NCBI GenBank assembly: GCA_910586475.1
Contig: CAJUHM010000008.1
Location: forward strand, 1-56,430
DNA length: 56,430 bases
Direction: 5' to 3'
Source of the DNA: an uncultured Muribaculaceae bacterium
GTDB taxonomy: Bacteria > Bacteroidota > Bacteroidia > Bacteroidales > Muribaculaceae
Positions 42,830 to 51,843 of this stretch are shown piece by piece. Under the pieces are notes generated by a model. The model made no database searches and was not told the DNA's origin. It saw nothing but the letters and a program-made list of their open reading frames with translations. The position numbers and the translations under genes are program-made. The stretch's first letter is position 1. Every line of letters begins with the position of its first letter.

Positions 42830-43161
42830 CTCCGCGCAGCATCCTTCGGACGCAATATCTCCGAATTAATTATCACAACATCGAGATCGATCACCACCGT
42901 CACGCCTTTCTCTTTCGTGCGTCCGCATTCACGCTCATAGGCCTTGCACACACGTTCCATCTCTTCTGCGTCAAGACAAGAGAATCCAGAAACGACGGCA
43001 TTGGTGTAGGTCGTTCCGTCGCCGCTCACTGACGGTGTACGATAGACCGACGAACTGCGCATCTGCAAGAGGACCGATTCAAGATGTTCTATAGCCCTCC
43101 CGACACGAACAGCCGAATCGGCAGAATTGCTTCCTATGCTTATGACGAACCGGTTTTTCAT
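42796..43161 (-). CDS. folK: short HPPK-like protein, folate biosynthesis
   Basis: A 121-residue homologue of 6-hydroxymethyl-7,8-dihydropterin pyrophosphokinase, which transfers pyrophosphate from ATP to the pterin. Family features in order: VISIGSNSAD at the N-terminus, SSSVYRTPSVSGDGTTYTNAVV near residue 38, ERECGRTKEKGVTVVIDLDVV near 80 with the metal Asp pair, and ARSYFTIGLNEIG at the end. It is shorter than E. coli HPPK (159 residues), and the PHP motif and the Arg normally before IDLD are not seen. This could be a compact active enzyme or a regulatory relative. Its start overlaps the end of tex by four bases. Confidence 0.75.
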   Translation of the reverse strand: MKNRFVISIGSNSADSAVRVGRAIEHLESVLLQMRSSSVYRTPSVSGDGTTYTNAVVSGFSCLDAEEMERVCKAYERECGRTKEKGVTVVIDLDVVIINSEILRPKDAARSYFTIGLNEIG

Positions 43162-45284
43162 ACAGGCTTCAGAGATAGAGCTATGCGCCTGCGCTGATGA
43201 TCAAGCCCTATGATCCGCACAGAGAGCGTCTGCCCGATACTCACGACTTCGAGCGGAGAAGCAATCCGACGTTCGCTCATTTCAGAAATGTGGATAAGAC
43301 CATTCTCCTTTATTCCAAGATCAACGAAGGCCCCGAAAGCTGTCAGATTTACTATCTTGCCTCTGACAGTCATCCCCTCGCGGAGATCGTCAAATGTCCG
43401 CAACGATGTGTCGCGCCAGTCCGAATCTGCCGCCTCGCGGGGATCGCGTCCCGGTTTTGCGAGTTCACGGATAATATCCTGGAGGGTCTCCTGCCCGACC
43501 GAATCATTTTTAAAGGAGGCGAGATCTATATCCCCCAGAGCTGCCTGATTGCCTATCAGATCCTGCACGCTTTTGCCGACCGAACGGGCCATGCGTCTGA
43601 CAAGTTCATAGCTCTCGGGGTGAACCGCACTATTATCGAGCGGATTCGCAGCACCATGAATCCTTAGAAAACCTGACGACTGCTCAAAAGCCTTCGGCCC
43701 CAGGCGAGCCACTTTCAGCAGTTCCGAGCGAGACTTGAAATCGCCGTTGACACGACGGTAGTCCACTATATTTCCGGCAATAACCGGACCGATACCGGCG
43801 ACATAGCTGAGCAACTCGACGGAAGCGGTATTGAGATTGACCCCGACCTCGTTGACACATTGGCTGACTGTAAAATCAAGACTGTCGCGAAGACTTGTCT
43901 GATTGACATCGTGCTGATACTGACCGACCCCCATCGATTTCGGATCGATCTTCACAAGCTCAGCTAATGGATCCTGCAGCCTCCGGCCAATTGAAACCGC
44001 GCTGCGATATGTCAGGTCAAGATCCGGAAACTCCCGCTGAGCCACCTCCGACGCGGAATAGATGCTTGCCCCCTGCTCGCTGACACGCTCGACTTTCATT
44101 TTCTCAGGGAATCCAACGGTCGTCAGGAATGCTTCAGTCTCGGCTGATGCCGTTCCGTCGCCAAGGGCTATCAGCCGGCAATGATGTTTTGAAGCCATAC
44201 GCTTCAGAATCTCAGCAGCCTCCTTCTGCCTGCCGTGGGGCGGAACAGGATAGATCACTGCCGTCTCAAGCAGATCGCCCTGCTTGCTGAGGCAGGCAAC
44301 CTTACAGCCGGTCCGGAAACCGGGGTCTATCGCAAGAACAGACTGTGAGGAGACAGGTGGAGCAAGAAGCACCTGGCGCAGACCTGCCGAAAAAAGATCG
44401 ATCGACTGCCTGTCGCTTCGATCCTTTACCTCAGAGAGAATCTCTGTCGTGATCGACGGCAAAAGCAATCTCTTGTAGCAGTCGCGAATCGCCTTTACTA
44501 TTATCCGGCGCGTCTCATCGCTACCACCGTTCTTGAGAATTCTTGATTCTATGACCGACAGCATCTTATCGTCATCGACATCTACCGACAGTTTAAGCAC
44601 CGATTCGTTTTCCCCGCGTTTAAGCGCAAGAAACGAATGAGCCGCAATTCGCTCGAAGCTCTGGGAGAATCCGGCATAGTCGGCATATTTCGGATCAGAA
44701 ACCGCGCCCTTGCAGCATAGCCTGCCTGAACGCCACAACATACGCCGCAAAACAGAGCGAACAGGAACGCTCTCGCTGACCCATTCGGCAATTATATCAG
44801 ATGCGCCTTTAATCACATGCTCGCAGGTAGGAAAACCATCGCAGACAAATCTGCGGGACTGCGAATCGATATCGTGTGACTTCTGGGCCATGATGATTCT
44901 GGCCAGCGGCTCCAGTCCCGCCTCGCGGGCTACTGTCGCACGCACTTTCCTTTTCGGCTTATAGGGCAGATAGATGTCTTCGATCCGACGCGGGTCGAAA
45001 CATCCGGAAATCTCGTCGCGCAACTGGTCTGTCAGCTTTCCTGACGACTCGATCGACTCTATGACCGAGGCTTTCCGCTTCTCAAGAGCACGCAACGCCT
45101 CCATTCGATCGATGATCTGCTTGACTGAAATTTCATTAAGCGCTCCGGTCTTCTCCTTTCTGTAGCGCGCGATAAACGGCATCGTGGCACCATCATCCGC
45201 AAGCGCGACCACATTGCCTACCTGCACGGGGCTGAGTCCAAGCTCCGTTGCAATCAAACCGACCAGACGATCATTCGGATTCAT
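43158..45284 (-). CDS. tex: Tex family transcription accessory protein
   Basis: A 708-residue RNA-binding protein acting in transcription and RNA decay. Tex N-terminal helices (residues 1-60, LGLSPVQVGNVVALADDGATMPFIARYRKE as separate conserved steps), the YqgF-like RNase H fold (VLAIDPGFRTGCKVA near residue 320), helix-hairpin-helix repeats (VAGIGPVIAGNIVDYR near 495) and a C-terminal S1 domain (GMTVRGKIVNLTAFGAFVDLGI, about 635-708). Full length is normal. It is the middle gene of a minus-strand run: it overlaps the metallophosphoesterase stop by four bases and folK by four bases, so all three are coupled. Confidence 0.96.
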   Translation of the reverse strand: MNPNDRLVGLIATELGLSPVQVGNVVALADDGATMPFIARYRKEKTGALNEISVKQIIDRMEALRALEKRKASVIESIESSGKLTDQLRDEISGCFDPRRIEDIYLPYKPKRKVRATVAREAGLEPLARIIMAQKSHDIDSQSRRFVCDGFPTCEHVIKGASDIIAEWVSESVPVRSVLRRMLWRSGRLCCKGAVSDPKYADYAGFSQSFERIAAHSFLALKRGENESVLKLSVDVDDDKMLSVIESRILKNGGSDETRRIIVKAIRDCYKRLLLPSITTEILSEVKDRSDRQSIDLFSAGLRQVLLAPPVSSQSVLAIDPGFRTGCKVACLSKQGDLLETAVIYPVPPHGRQKEAAEILKRMASKHHCRLIALGDGTASAETEAFLTTVGFPEKMKVERVSEQGASIYSASEVAQREFPDLDLTYRSAVSIGRRLQDPLAELVKIDPKSMGVGQYQHDVNQTSLRDSLDFTVSQCVNEVGVNLNTASVELLSYVAGIGPVIAGNIVDYRRVNGDFKSRSELLKVARLGPKAFEQSSGFLRIHGAANPLDNSAVHPESYELVRRMARSVGKSVQDLIGNQAALGDIDLASFKNDSVGQETLQDIIRELAKPGRDPREAADSDWRDTSLRTFDDLREGMTVRGKIVNLTAFGAFVDLGIKENGLIHISEMSERRIASPLEVVSIGQTLSVRIIGLDHQRRRIALSLKPV

Positions 45285-46471
45285 TGTTTTTTGCGAAGGG
45301 TTAACACTGTTATCTCCGGAACCGCGCCGAGCCGCATAGGCATTCCGACAGTCCCGACTCCGATATTGACATATAACGGATGTTTCTCTTCCTCATCATT
45401 ATAGAGACCACCCCAGGTATCATAGCGGAAACACGCGGGCGAAACTCCGGCAACCTCAATCTGCATCGCATGCGTATGGCCCGAGAGCGTTAGGTCGACT
45501 TTCTTATCGCCTGAACCTGCAATCTCCTGAGTCCAGTGGGCCGGATTGTGTGTCAGAAGGATCTTGACTGTCGGATCTGAGAGATTCTCGTAAGAGTCTT
45601 TCAGAGAACCGTAAACCTTAAAAGGCGGATCGCCGATGTTCTCAACGCCTATAATTGCGATGGAATCACCATCGGCATAGATATACTCCGACTCATTCAG
45701 CAATAGCTTCCATCCGATGCTGCGCTCCATCTCTTCAAGCTTAGCCACATCCGCAGCCTTCGCTTCGTCGGAGGGCCACGATGAGTAATCGCCATAATCG
45801 TGATTACCCATAATCGAGTAGACTCCATGCGTAGCGTCAAGTCTCGACAGCGGAGAGAGGTGAGGGATCAATTCCTGGCTGTGGCGGTTGACTATGTCTC
45901 CCGTAAAGACAATGACATCTCCGTTCAGAGAGTTTATACGGTCCACAAGCTGACTGACGAACGCTGTGTCGGCGCCATAAGTGCCGGTGTGAAGATCCGA
46001 GAACTGGACTATTCTCATTCCGTCAAACGAATCCGGAAGATTCTCGACAGGGATCTCAACCTCGCGGATCTGAATTCTGTAGCGATTGACAAGCGCTCCC
46101 CACCACATAGCGAGAAAAGCCACCACGGAAATAATTCCTCCGGCCACAGAAAGACCGCTGAGGCGTCTGCGATGGAATAGTTTCGGCAACGAAGCAAGCA
46201 GATCGAAAACGACAAACAGAAATTTTGCAGCGAAGACACTGAACACGGTAAAGAGAAGCCACATGATCGTACGCAACATTTCGTCATCGCCCGACCTGTA
46301 CGGGAGACAGACTGCAACCCCAAGCACTCCATAGAGAACGATCGAGCTGCACAACTGGAACTTTGACGGCCCTACAGACCGGCAGCGGCTCCTCAACACG
46401 CGGAATATATAACAATCAATGGCGACACAAAAGATCGCCATTATCAATAGAGGTATAAGCGGAAGACGCAT
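45281..46471 (-). CDS. membrane-anchored metallophosphoesterase
   Basis: A 396-residue protein with four hydrophobic segments in the first 130 residues and a calcineurin-like phosphoesterase domain outside or at the membrane. Metal-site motifs in order: QFSDLHTG, VFTGDIVNR, IMGNHDYGDY, LLTHNPAHW and SGHTHAMQ. This is the layout of the YkuE/YaeI group, some of which cleave UDP-diacylglucosamine or related lipids. The substrate here is unknown. The stop overlaps the tex start by four bases. Upstream, 68 bases separate it from the acyltransferase gene. Confidence 0.88.
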   Translation of the reverse strand: MRLPLIPLLIMAIFCVAIDCYIFRVLRSRCRSVGPSKFQLCSSIVLYGVLGVAVCLPYRSGDDEMLRTIMWLLFTVFSVFAAKFLFVVFDLLASLPKLFHRRRLSGLSVAGGIISVVAFLAMWWGALVNRYRIQIREVEIPVENLPDSFDGMRIVQFSDLHTGTYGADTAFVSQLVDRINSLNGDVIVFTGDIVNRHSQELIPHLSPLSRLDATHGVYSIMGNHDYGDYSSWPSDEAKAADVAKLEEMERSIGWKLLLNESEYIYADGDSIAIIGVENIGDPPFKVYGSLKDSYENLSDPTVKILLTHNPAHWTQEIAGSGDKKVDLTLSGHTHAMQIEVAGVSPACFRYDTWGGLYNDEEEKHPLYVNIGVGTVGMPMRLGAVPEITVLTLRKKQ

Positions 46472-46495
46472 AAAAAATCATTTTGGTTATGCGCA

Positions 46496-46517
46496 TCCCT
46501 CCCACATGGGGGAGGGA
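46496..46517. terminator. GC-rich hairpin between acyltransferase and phosphoesterase genes
   Basis: CCCTCCC (46497-46503) pairs with GGGAGGG (46510-46516), loop of 6, without a T-run. It may slow or partly end transcription between two genes in the same direction. Confidence 0.35.
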
Positions 46518-46539
46518 AACTACATTAAGCACATCGGAA

Positions 46540-47706
46540 TCAATTATTTCCGGCTGCTTCAAGTTTGTTTTTAAGGGGGTTGGAATACATCACAAGCATC
46601 ATCTCGCGCATGAAACTGCGGTCTTCCTCCGGAACATTTTCAAGACGGACCATGTCGAGTTTTCTTTCAAGATAAGCCTTGAAGTCCTCAACCTCCTTCG
46701 AAGTGTAATGTTCCGCAAAACGATCGGTCGAATGCAAAAGATCGTAGGCAATGTAATTGATCGGATAGATTTTATAGCCGAGATGGATATGGCGGTCTAT
46801 CAGATTGCAGACTCTTCTGACAACTTCAATCTTGTCAGTCTCGGAAGACAGTTTGCTGAGATCCTGGTTGATACATTTGCCGATTTCAAAGTGGACACGA
46901 CCTTTATGCTGAAGCAGACCGGTCTCCATGCTCAGCAAATCATCATGTTGTGACTTGCGGAATTCCGGATCAAGCTTCTTCAGAAGGAACTCTCTGGCTT
47001 TCAGATGGTCATTCGGGTCATATTCATATGTGATCGAAACCGGTACGATATCGATCGACTGGAGATTCTCAACAACCTTACCGCCGCCAGCAAGGGCAAG
47101 CATCTTGACAAGAGACTCCTGAGTGCGGTCATTGGAGTCTTTCGCACGTCCTTCACGCTGAGCGATCCATACGCTCTGGTGGCGTTCGTTTATATCGTAA
47201 TGAATATAGGCCGACAGCTGCCTTGCGGCTTCAAGTGCCTTTGTCATTTTGACATCACGCTTGACAATAAAACTCTTGTTGAGCTTCACAAGGTCTGTAA
47301 TCCAGTCGAAAATCAGAAGATTATTGCCGATCGCCACTTCCGACGTCGGCCAGTTGTTGATCAGGAATCCATAGTTGAGAAACGAAGCATCAAGCACGAT
47401 GTCTCTATGATTGGACATGAATGTGTAGCTCTTGCCACGCTCAAGATTCTCAAGACCTCCGATCGTAACGCCGTCGGTTGTCTTCGAAACGAGCAGCTGA
47501 AGAAACGGGAGCATCACCTCACGCTGGAACGTCTCATTGTCGGGAATCATTTTCAGCTTCTCGACAAATTCGGGAAAGTTGACATCCGGCATGACAAATC
47601 TGACAGCATGCTCAAATCCAGGTTCTTCAACAAGTTCCGCCATTCGGGCCTTGAACTCGCTGTCGCTATAGGGTTGTATATCTTTAAAATCAATTTCTTC
47701 AACCAT
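46540..47706 (-). CDS. PlsC/PlsB-like acyltransferase
   Basis: A 388-residue glycerolipid acyltransferase of the PlsB/PlsC superfamily, probably involved in membrane lipid synthesis. The acyl-transfer motif is SNHRDIVLDASFL (about residue 98): His and Asp are separated by five residues, whereas the superfamily standard is HX4D. A second conserved block is IAQREGRAKDSNDRTQESL (about 184-202) and a third VENLQSIDIVPVSITYEYDP (about 215-234). No clear membrane helix is visible, so peripheral membrane attachment is likely. ATG 47706 is preferred to a GTG three codons upstream. It starts a minus-strand run toward the phosphoesterase and tex. Confidence 0.82.
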   Translation of the reverse strand: MVEEIDFKDIQPYSDSEFKARMAELVEEPGFEHAVRFVMPDVNFPEFVEKLKMIPDNETFQREVMLPFLQLLVSKTTDGVTIGGLENLERGKSYTFMSNHRDIVLDASFLNYGFLINNWPTSEVAIGNNLLIFDWITDLVKLNKSFIVKRDVKMTKALEAARQLSAYIHYDINERHQSVWIAQREGRAKDSNDRTQESLVKMLALAGGGKVVENLQSIDIVPVSITYEYDPNDHLKAREFLLKKLDPEFRKSQHDDLLSMETGLLQHKGRVHFEIGKCINQDLSKLSSETDKIEVVRRVCNLIDRHIHLGYKIYPINYIAYDLLHSTDRFAEHYTSKEVEDFKAYLERKLDMVRLENVPEEDRSFMREMMLVMYSNPLKNKLEAAGNN

Positions 47707-47776
47707 AAGAAACACAATTGAGATTTCACTTCCATCGATGTCAGACGGAGAGATCAGGCTGACACAAATTTATTTT

Positions 47777-47784
47777 CAAAATTA
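47777..47784 (-). promoter_or_regulatory. -7 promoter box of the acyltransferase gene
   Basis: Minus strand reads TAATTTTG, a full match, about 70 bases upstream of the ATG. Confidence 0.6.
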
Positions 47785-47896
47785 GACAAAAAAATCCACC
47801 CGACAATATAGCCGCCTTAATCTTAGCTTTTTTTAATAATATAGCTCCCAGGGATCCGCCTGCGGAGAGATACAGCGAAACCCCACCTGCCGCTGA

Positions 47897-48964
47897 TCAG
47901 CCGCGCAGATTTTTGGCTTCACAGTAGGTGCGCCACTTTTCAATCATCGCGGTCATATCCGCCGGAACCGGAGATTCGAAAAACATCTCCTCGCCAGTTT
48001 CAGGATGCACAAAACCCAGAGTCCTCGCATGCAGAGCCTGTCGCGGACAGAGCTCAAAACAGTTTCGGACAAACTGCATATAAGAAGCAGACCGTTCGCC
48101 TCGAAGCACCTCGTCTCCTCCATATCGGGCATCATTCAGAAGAGGATGCCCGATGTGGCGCATATGCACACGTATCTGATGTGTGCGCCCTGTCTCAAGG
48201 CGGCAACGCACAACCGACGCATAACCAAGATTCTCGATAAGGCTATAGTGAGTGACCGCATGCTTACCCATCGACGGATCTTCCATAACGGCCATTTGCA
48301 TTCGGTCCTTCGGATTACGTCCGATATTGCCCTCGATACGCCCGTCGGCAGGCTGAGGCACGCCCCAGACAACCGCGACATACTCGCGGCGCGTTGTTTT
48401 ATTGAAAAACTGCTTCCCAAGATGAGTTTTGGCATCCGGGGTCTTCGCCACGACAAGCAATCCCGATGTGTCCTTGTCGATCCTGTGGACGAGACCCATG
48501 CGGGGATCGTTCACATCATAATCCGGATTATCCCTGAAATGCCAGGCAAGAGCATTGACAAGCGTGCCGCTATAATTTCCATGACCCGGATGGACCACCA
48601 GCCCGGCCGGCTTGTTCACGACAAGCAGTTCGGAATCTTCATAGACTATATCCAGTGGAATATCCTCGGGGAAAATCTCAAGCTCGTAGCGCGGACGATC
48701 CATGACCACGCTGACAATGTCGAGCGGCTTCACACGATAATTAGACTTGACAGGCTTGCCATTGACAAGCACACACCCGGCATCAGCAGCCTGCTGCACG
48801 CGGTTGCGGGATGACTTCTCAAGCCTTGACACAAGAAACTTATCGACGCGCAAAAGCTGCTGGCCCTTATCCGCTACAAAACGGAAATGCTCATACATTT
48901 CGCCGTCACCCTGAATCGATTCATCCTCTGAATCATTCAGCTCGTCAAGAAATTCTTCTTCCAT
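47897..48964 (-). CDS. rluD: RluA family pseudouridine synthase, RluD type
   Basis: A 355-residue enzyme that isomerises uridines in 23S rRNA (RluD acts on helix 69). A short acidic N-terminus leads to an S4 RNA-binding domain (LRVDKFLVSRLEKSSRNRVQ, VNGKPVKSNYRV, about 38-95). The catalytic domain has the active-site aspartate in LVHRIDKDTSGLLVVAK (about residue 165) and RLETGRTHQIRVHM near 257. The standard family length is about 320 and the excess is in the N-terminus. It lies 34 bases downstream of the PASTA protein gene in the same direction and is probably co-transcribed. Confidence 0.93.
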   Translation of the reverse strand: MEEEFLDELNDSEDESIQGDGEMYEHFRFVADKGQQLLRVDKFLVSRLEKSSRNRVQQAADAGCVLVNGKPVKSNYRVKPLDIVSVVMDRPRYELEIFPEDIPLDIVYEDSELLVVNKPAGLVVHPGHGNYSGTLVNALAWHFRDNPDYDVNDPRMGLVHRIDKDTSGLLVVAKTPDAKTHLGKQFFNKTTRREYVAVVWGVPQPADGRIEGNIGRNPKDRMQMAVMEDPSMGKHAVTHYSLIENLGYASVVRCRLETGRTHQIRVHMRHIGHPLLNDARYGGDEVLRGERSASYMQFVRNCFELCPRQALHARTLGFVHPETGEEMFFESPVPADMTAMIEKWRTYCEAKNLRG

Positions 48965-48998
48965 CTACTATTGAAATAACAGCTAACGGTCAGACATT

Positions 48999-49646
48999 TC
49001 AGAATATATTCAGCTTCTCAACAGTAAAAGTCGTGTCGATCTGCATGGAATCGACTTCAACTTCGTTGTTGAGGATCTCCTCGGGAATACCTGCTCCGAT
49101 TTCGATCACGATTTCAGCATTGACAGGCACTCGCGCACCCGCCATCAGACGTTTGCCGTCGCGCTTGACCGAAAGAACAAGATCCTTAAAGTCGGAGGGT
49201 ACGGTATCGACTCTGACATTCTTGATTCCGAGTCCGTCGAGGACTGACCTGGCCTGACGGTAAGATATGTCCGTCAGCGCAGGAAGCAGCACCTGACGCG
49301 GAGTGAAGGCGTTGATCGAAAGATAGATCACGCATCCTTCCTTTACAGTGCTCTCGGCCTTCGGCGTCTGATCAACGACCTGCCCCGGCTTCAACGCCGA
49401 GTCATGGATCGAGTCCGATATGCTGACCACGAATCCCGCCGCCGACAGGAGATCTTCGGCTTCATAGACCGTCATGCCCTTGACCGTCGGCACTACAGCT
49501 TCCTTGCCATGCCGCGTCCAGACATCAAGCCACTGCGACACAAGCCACACCAGCAAGACTCCCACAATCGCCATGATGAGCAGATTGAGTACTACAGTCA
49601 GAAACTTTCTGACACCCTTATTATCGTCATGCACTTCTTTTTTCAC
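48999..49646 (-). CDS. small one-pass membrane protein with two PASTA repeats
   Basis: A 215-residue protein: basic cytoplasmic N-terminus, membrane helix at about 15-40 (LTVVLNLLIMAIVGVLLVWLV), then two PASTA repeats outside the cytoplasm (VPTVKGMTVYEAEDLLSAAG from about 52, LPALTDISYRQARSVLDGLG from about 120), and an acidic tail. PASTA repeats bind peptidoglycan fragments or beta-lactams in serine kinases and PBPs, but no kinase or transpeptidase domain is attached here. A cell-wall sensing or scaffolding role is inferred. It is first in an operon with the RluD-type gene. Confidence 0.88.
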   Translation of the reverse strand: MKKEVHDDNKGVRKFLTVVLNLLIMAIVGVLLVWLVSQWLDVWTRHGKEAVVPTVKGMTVYEAEDLLSAAGFVVSISDSIHDSALKPGQVVDQTPKAESTVKEGCVIYLSINAFTPRQVLLPALTDISYRQARSVLDGLGIKNVRVDTVPSDFKDLVLSVKRDGKRLMAGARVPVNAEIVIEIGAGIPEEILNNEVEVDSMQIDTTFTVEKLNIF

Positions 49647-49740
49647 TGATCAAATATAATTCGGTTTGACTTGACCGGCAACTAATCCCCTGCTATGGCC
49701 GGAAGCCCGACCGCAACGGAGTGTCTTGCCAACAATTTTG

Positions 49741-49748
49741 CAAAAATA
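49741..49748 (-). promoter_or_regulatory. -7 promoter box of the PASTA-rluD operon
   Basis: Minus strand reads TATTTTTG, a full match. The leader is about 85 nt. The rest of the 357-base interval 49647-50003 holds only this and the divergent bamD promoter. Confidence 0.55.
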
Positions 49749-49961
49749 ACCAAATCCGCGGACATAACCAAGATTTTCCACACCATCTTCTCTATCTTCA
49801 CAATCTTCTCACTTCTCATCTTCCCTATCAACTGCGGCAATCCGCACCATATGGCAATCCCGCGAGAGCCTACAGTCCGGCAAGAGGCACTCGCCGACGT
49901 TAATATTCCGTAACTTTCCGCAACTTTTGACCTGTTTTATCGGAGAATCGAAAAAAAATTG

Positions 49962-49969
49962 TAACTTTG
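49962..49969 (+). promoter_or_regulatory. -7 promoter box of bamD
   Basis: TAACTTTG, a full match, 35 bases upstream of the bamD ATG. Confidence 0.8.
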
Positions 49970-50003
49970 CACACTAAAGCTGAAATAGATCGCATTTTTA
50001 TAA

Positions 50004-50804
50004 ATGAAAAAATATTTTCTCATCATATTGGCTGCTGTCTGTCTCACCGGCTGCGGTGAGTATCAGAAAGCTCAAAAAAGCACCGACTACGACTACAAGC
50101 TCGATTTTGCCAAACGGGCGTTCGAGAATAAAAAATATGTTCAGGCATCGACTATCCTGACCGACATCGTGACGGTTTTCAAAGGTTCCGACAAAGCGGA
50201 AGACGCTCTCTATCTGCTTGCGCTGAGCCACTACGAAAACAAAGACTACATCAACTCCGGAGCATATTTCAAGACCTACTACGACCGCTATCCCAAAGGC
50301 CGCTACACAGAGCTGGCCCGATTCTATTGCGGCTATGGTTATTATCTGGACTCCCCGGACGTGCAGCTCGACCAGAGCGGCACAATAAAGGCGATCGAGG
50401 AACTCCAGTCATTTCTCGAATATTTCCCCCAAAGCGACAAAGTGAGCATCGCGCAGAATGCAATCTTCGAGCTTCAGGACAAACTGACTCTCAAACAGTT
50501 TCAAAACGCGCAGCTCTACTACAACCTTGGCAACTACATGGGCAACAACTATGAGTCATGTGTCATCGTTGCAAAAAACGCAATTAAAGATTACCCCTAT
50601 TCGCGCTATAAAGAAGACCTCGAACTGCTGGTGCTCAAAGCCCGCTATCAGGAAGCTTCGCAGAGCGTCGAGGAAAAGAAACAGGACCGCTACCGGATTG
50701 TCATCGATGAATATTATTCTTTCATCAACAACTACCCCGACAGCCCCAATCGCAAGGAAGCCGACAACATCTTCAAAATCGCCAGCGACCACATCCGCGA
50801 ATAA
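50004..50804 (+). CDS. bamD: outer-membrane assembly lipoprotein BamD
   Basis: A 266-residue lipoprotein of the BAM complex that folds beta-barrels into the outer membrane. Lipobox LTGC at about residues 14-17 follows a short signal. The rest is TPR helical repeats (KLDFAKRAFENKKYVQASTIL, AEDALYLLALSHYENKDY, NSGAYFKTYYDRYPKGRY and so on), as in BamD/YfiO. It is followed 48 bases later by the RNA polymerase omega gene, an arrangement seen repeatedly in Bacteroidota. Confidence 0.95.
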   Translation: MKKYFLIILAAVCLTGCGEYQKAQKSTDYDYKLDFAKRAFENKKYVQASTILTDIVTVFKGSDKAEDALYLLALSHYENKDYINSGAYFKTYYDRYPKGRYTELARFYCGYGYYLDSPDVQLDQSGTIKAIEELQSFLEYFPQSDKVSIAQNAIFELQDKLTLKQFQNAQLYYNLGNYMGNNYESCVIVAKNAIKDYPYSRYKEDLELLVLKARYQEASQSVEEKKQDRYRIVIDEYYSFINNYPDSPNRKEADNIFKIASDHIRE

Positions 50805-50852
50805 CCACCAAAGAAATATATTCCACAAAATAACGTTATTAGACTAATTAGT

Positions 50853-51191
50853 ATGGATTACAAAAAGACTAATGCTCCGCTGAACACAGTGACCCGCGAC
50901 CTCATCGACCTTTCGGAAGACACGGGCAACGTCTATGAAACCGTATGCGTCATTGCAAAACGTTCCAATCAGATTGCAGCGGAAATGAAGCATGATCTGG
51001 AAAAGAAGCTCCAGGAATTCGCTTCGCTCAACGACAACCTCGAAGAGATCTCTGAAAATCGCGAACAGATCGAAATATCCCGCTATTACGAAAAGCTCCC
51101 CAAGCCCACTCTGATCGCTACTCAGGAGTATATCGAAGGAAAGGTCCACTTCCGCAATCCGTCGAAAGACAAAATCAACATGGCAAACTGA
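50853..51191 (+). CDS. rpoZ: RNA polymerase omega subunit, Bacteroidota type
   Basis: A 112-residue omega/Rpb6-like subunit that stabilises the beta-prime subunit. The recognisable piece is TGNVYETVCVIAKRSNQIAAEM (about residues 24-45), matching the helix that packs on beta-prime in the family, and it is followed by an acidic helix and a region ATQEYIEGKVHFRNP. It diverges from the E. coli protein, and the Bacteroidota forms were long annotated as hypothetical. It is co-transcribed with bamD. Confidence 0.88.
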   Translation: MDYKKTNAPLNTVTRDLIDLSEDTGNVYETVCVIAKRSNQIAAEMKHDLEKKLQEFASLNDNLEEISENREQIEISRYYEKLPKPTLIATQEYIEGKVHFRNPSKDKINMAN

Positions 51192-51270
51192 TTTCGTCAC
51201 ACAGCGAATCAGCTTCCAAAACAATTTTCGGCATAATAGCAAAAGACTTGCAGGTTAACAATTTTTTTCT

Positions 51271-51278
51271 TAACTTTG
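51271..51278 (+). promoter_or_regulatory. -7 promoter box of rpsO
   Basis: TAACTTTG with CTTG 20 bases upstream as -33. The leader is about 65 nt. Confidence 0.85.
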
Positions 51279-51347
51279 CAACCGATTTCAGATGTATCAG
51301 CCATCTGATCGCATATATAATTTATTAACCACTAAAATTTTCCAAGA

Positions 51348-51623
51348 ATGCACTTGAATTCTGAAGAAAAAGTAGAAATCTTTGAGAAGTACGGTAAGAG
51401 CAAGACTGACACTGGCTCACCTGAAGCACAGATTGCATTATTCTCCATCCGTATTGCTCATTTGACTGAGCACCTCAAGTCAAATCACAAAGATTATACC
51501 ACTGCGCGCGCTCTCAAGGCATTGGTTGGTAAGCGTCGTCGTCTTCTCGACTACCTGATCCGCAAGGACATCAATCGCTACCGTGCAATCATTGCCCAGA
51601 AAGAGCTTGGTATCAGAAAGTAA
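51348..51623 (+). CDS. rpsO: ribosomal protein uS15
   Basis: A 91-residue small-subunit protein that binds 16S rRNA early in assembly. The complete family consensus is visible: DTGSPEAQIALFSIRIAHLTEHL, KDYTTARALKALVGKRRRLLDYL and RYRAIIAQKELGIRK. Own promoter and terminator. In E. coli S15 represses its own message, but no leader pseudoknot can be claimed here by eye. Confidence 0.98.
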   Translation: MHLNSEEKVEIFEKYGKSKTDTGSPEAQIALFSIRIAHLTEHLKSNHKDYTTARALKALVGKRRRLLDYLIRKDINRYRAIIAQKELGIRK

Positions 51624-51651
51624 GCCGCAGGGTCTACTTGAAGATTACACA

Positions 51652-51691
51652 ACAGGGAACACCGCTCAGCCGTGTTCCCTGTTTCTTTTCT
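51652..51691 (+). terminator. intrinsic terminator of rpsO
   Basis: A perfect 12-bp stem (51652-51663 with 51673-51684), loop of 9, followed by a T-rich tail. Confidence 0.92.
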
Positions 51692-51795
51692 CGCCTATCC
51701 TCCACCCGCAGTTGGAACACTCCAGTGGTTTTTCGGATTCCCACATAATTATTGCTTTGGAACTAATTTTAAACAGTTTCTAAAAACATTTTTCT

Positions 51796-51803
51796 TAACT
51801 TTG
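51796..51803 (+). promoter_or_regulatory. -7 promoter box of the BrkB-ridA operon
   Basis: TAACTTTG, a full match, 40 bases upstream of the ATG at 51844. Confidence 0.75.
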
Positions 51804-51843
51804 CGTGTTATTTGGTCAGTAATCACTCTTTAACAGTCTCTTC

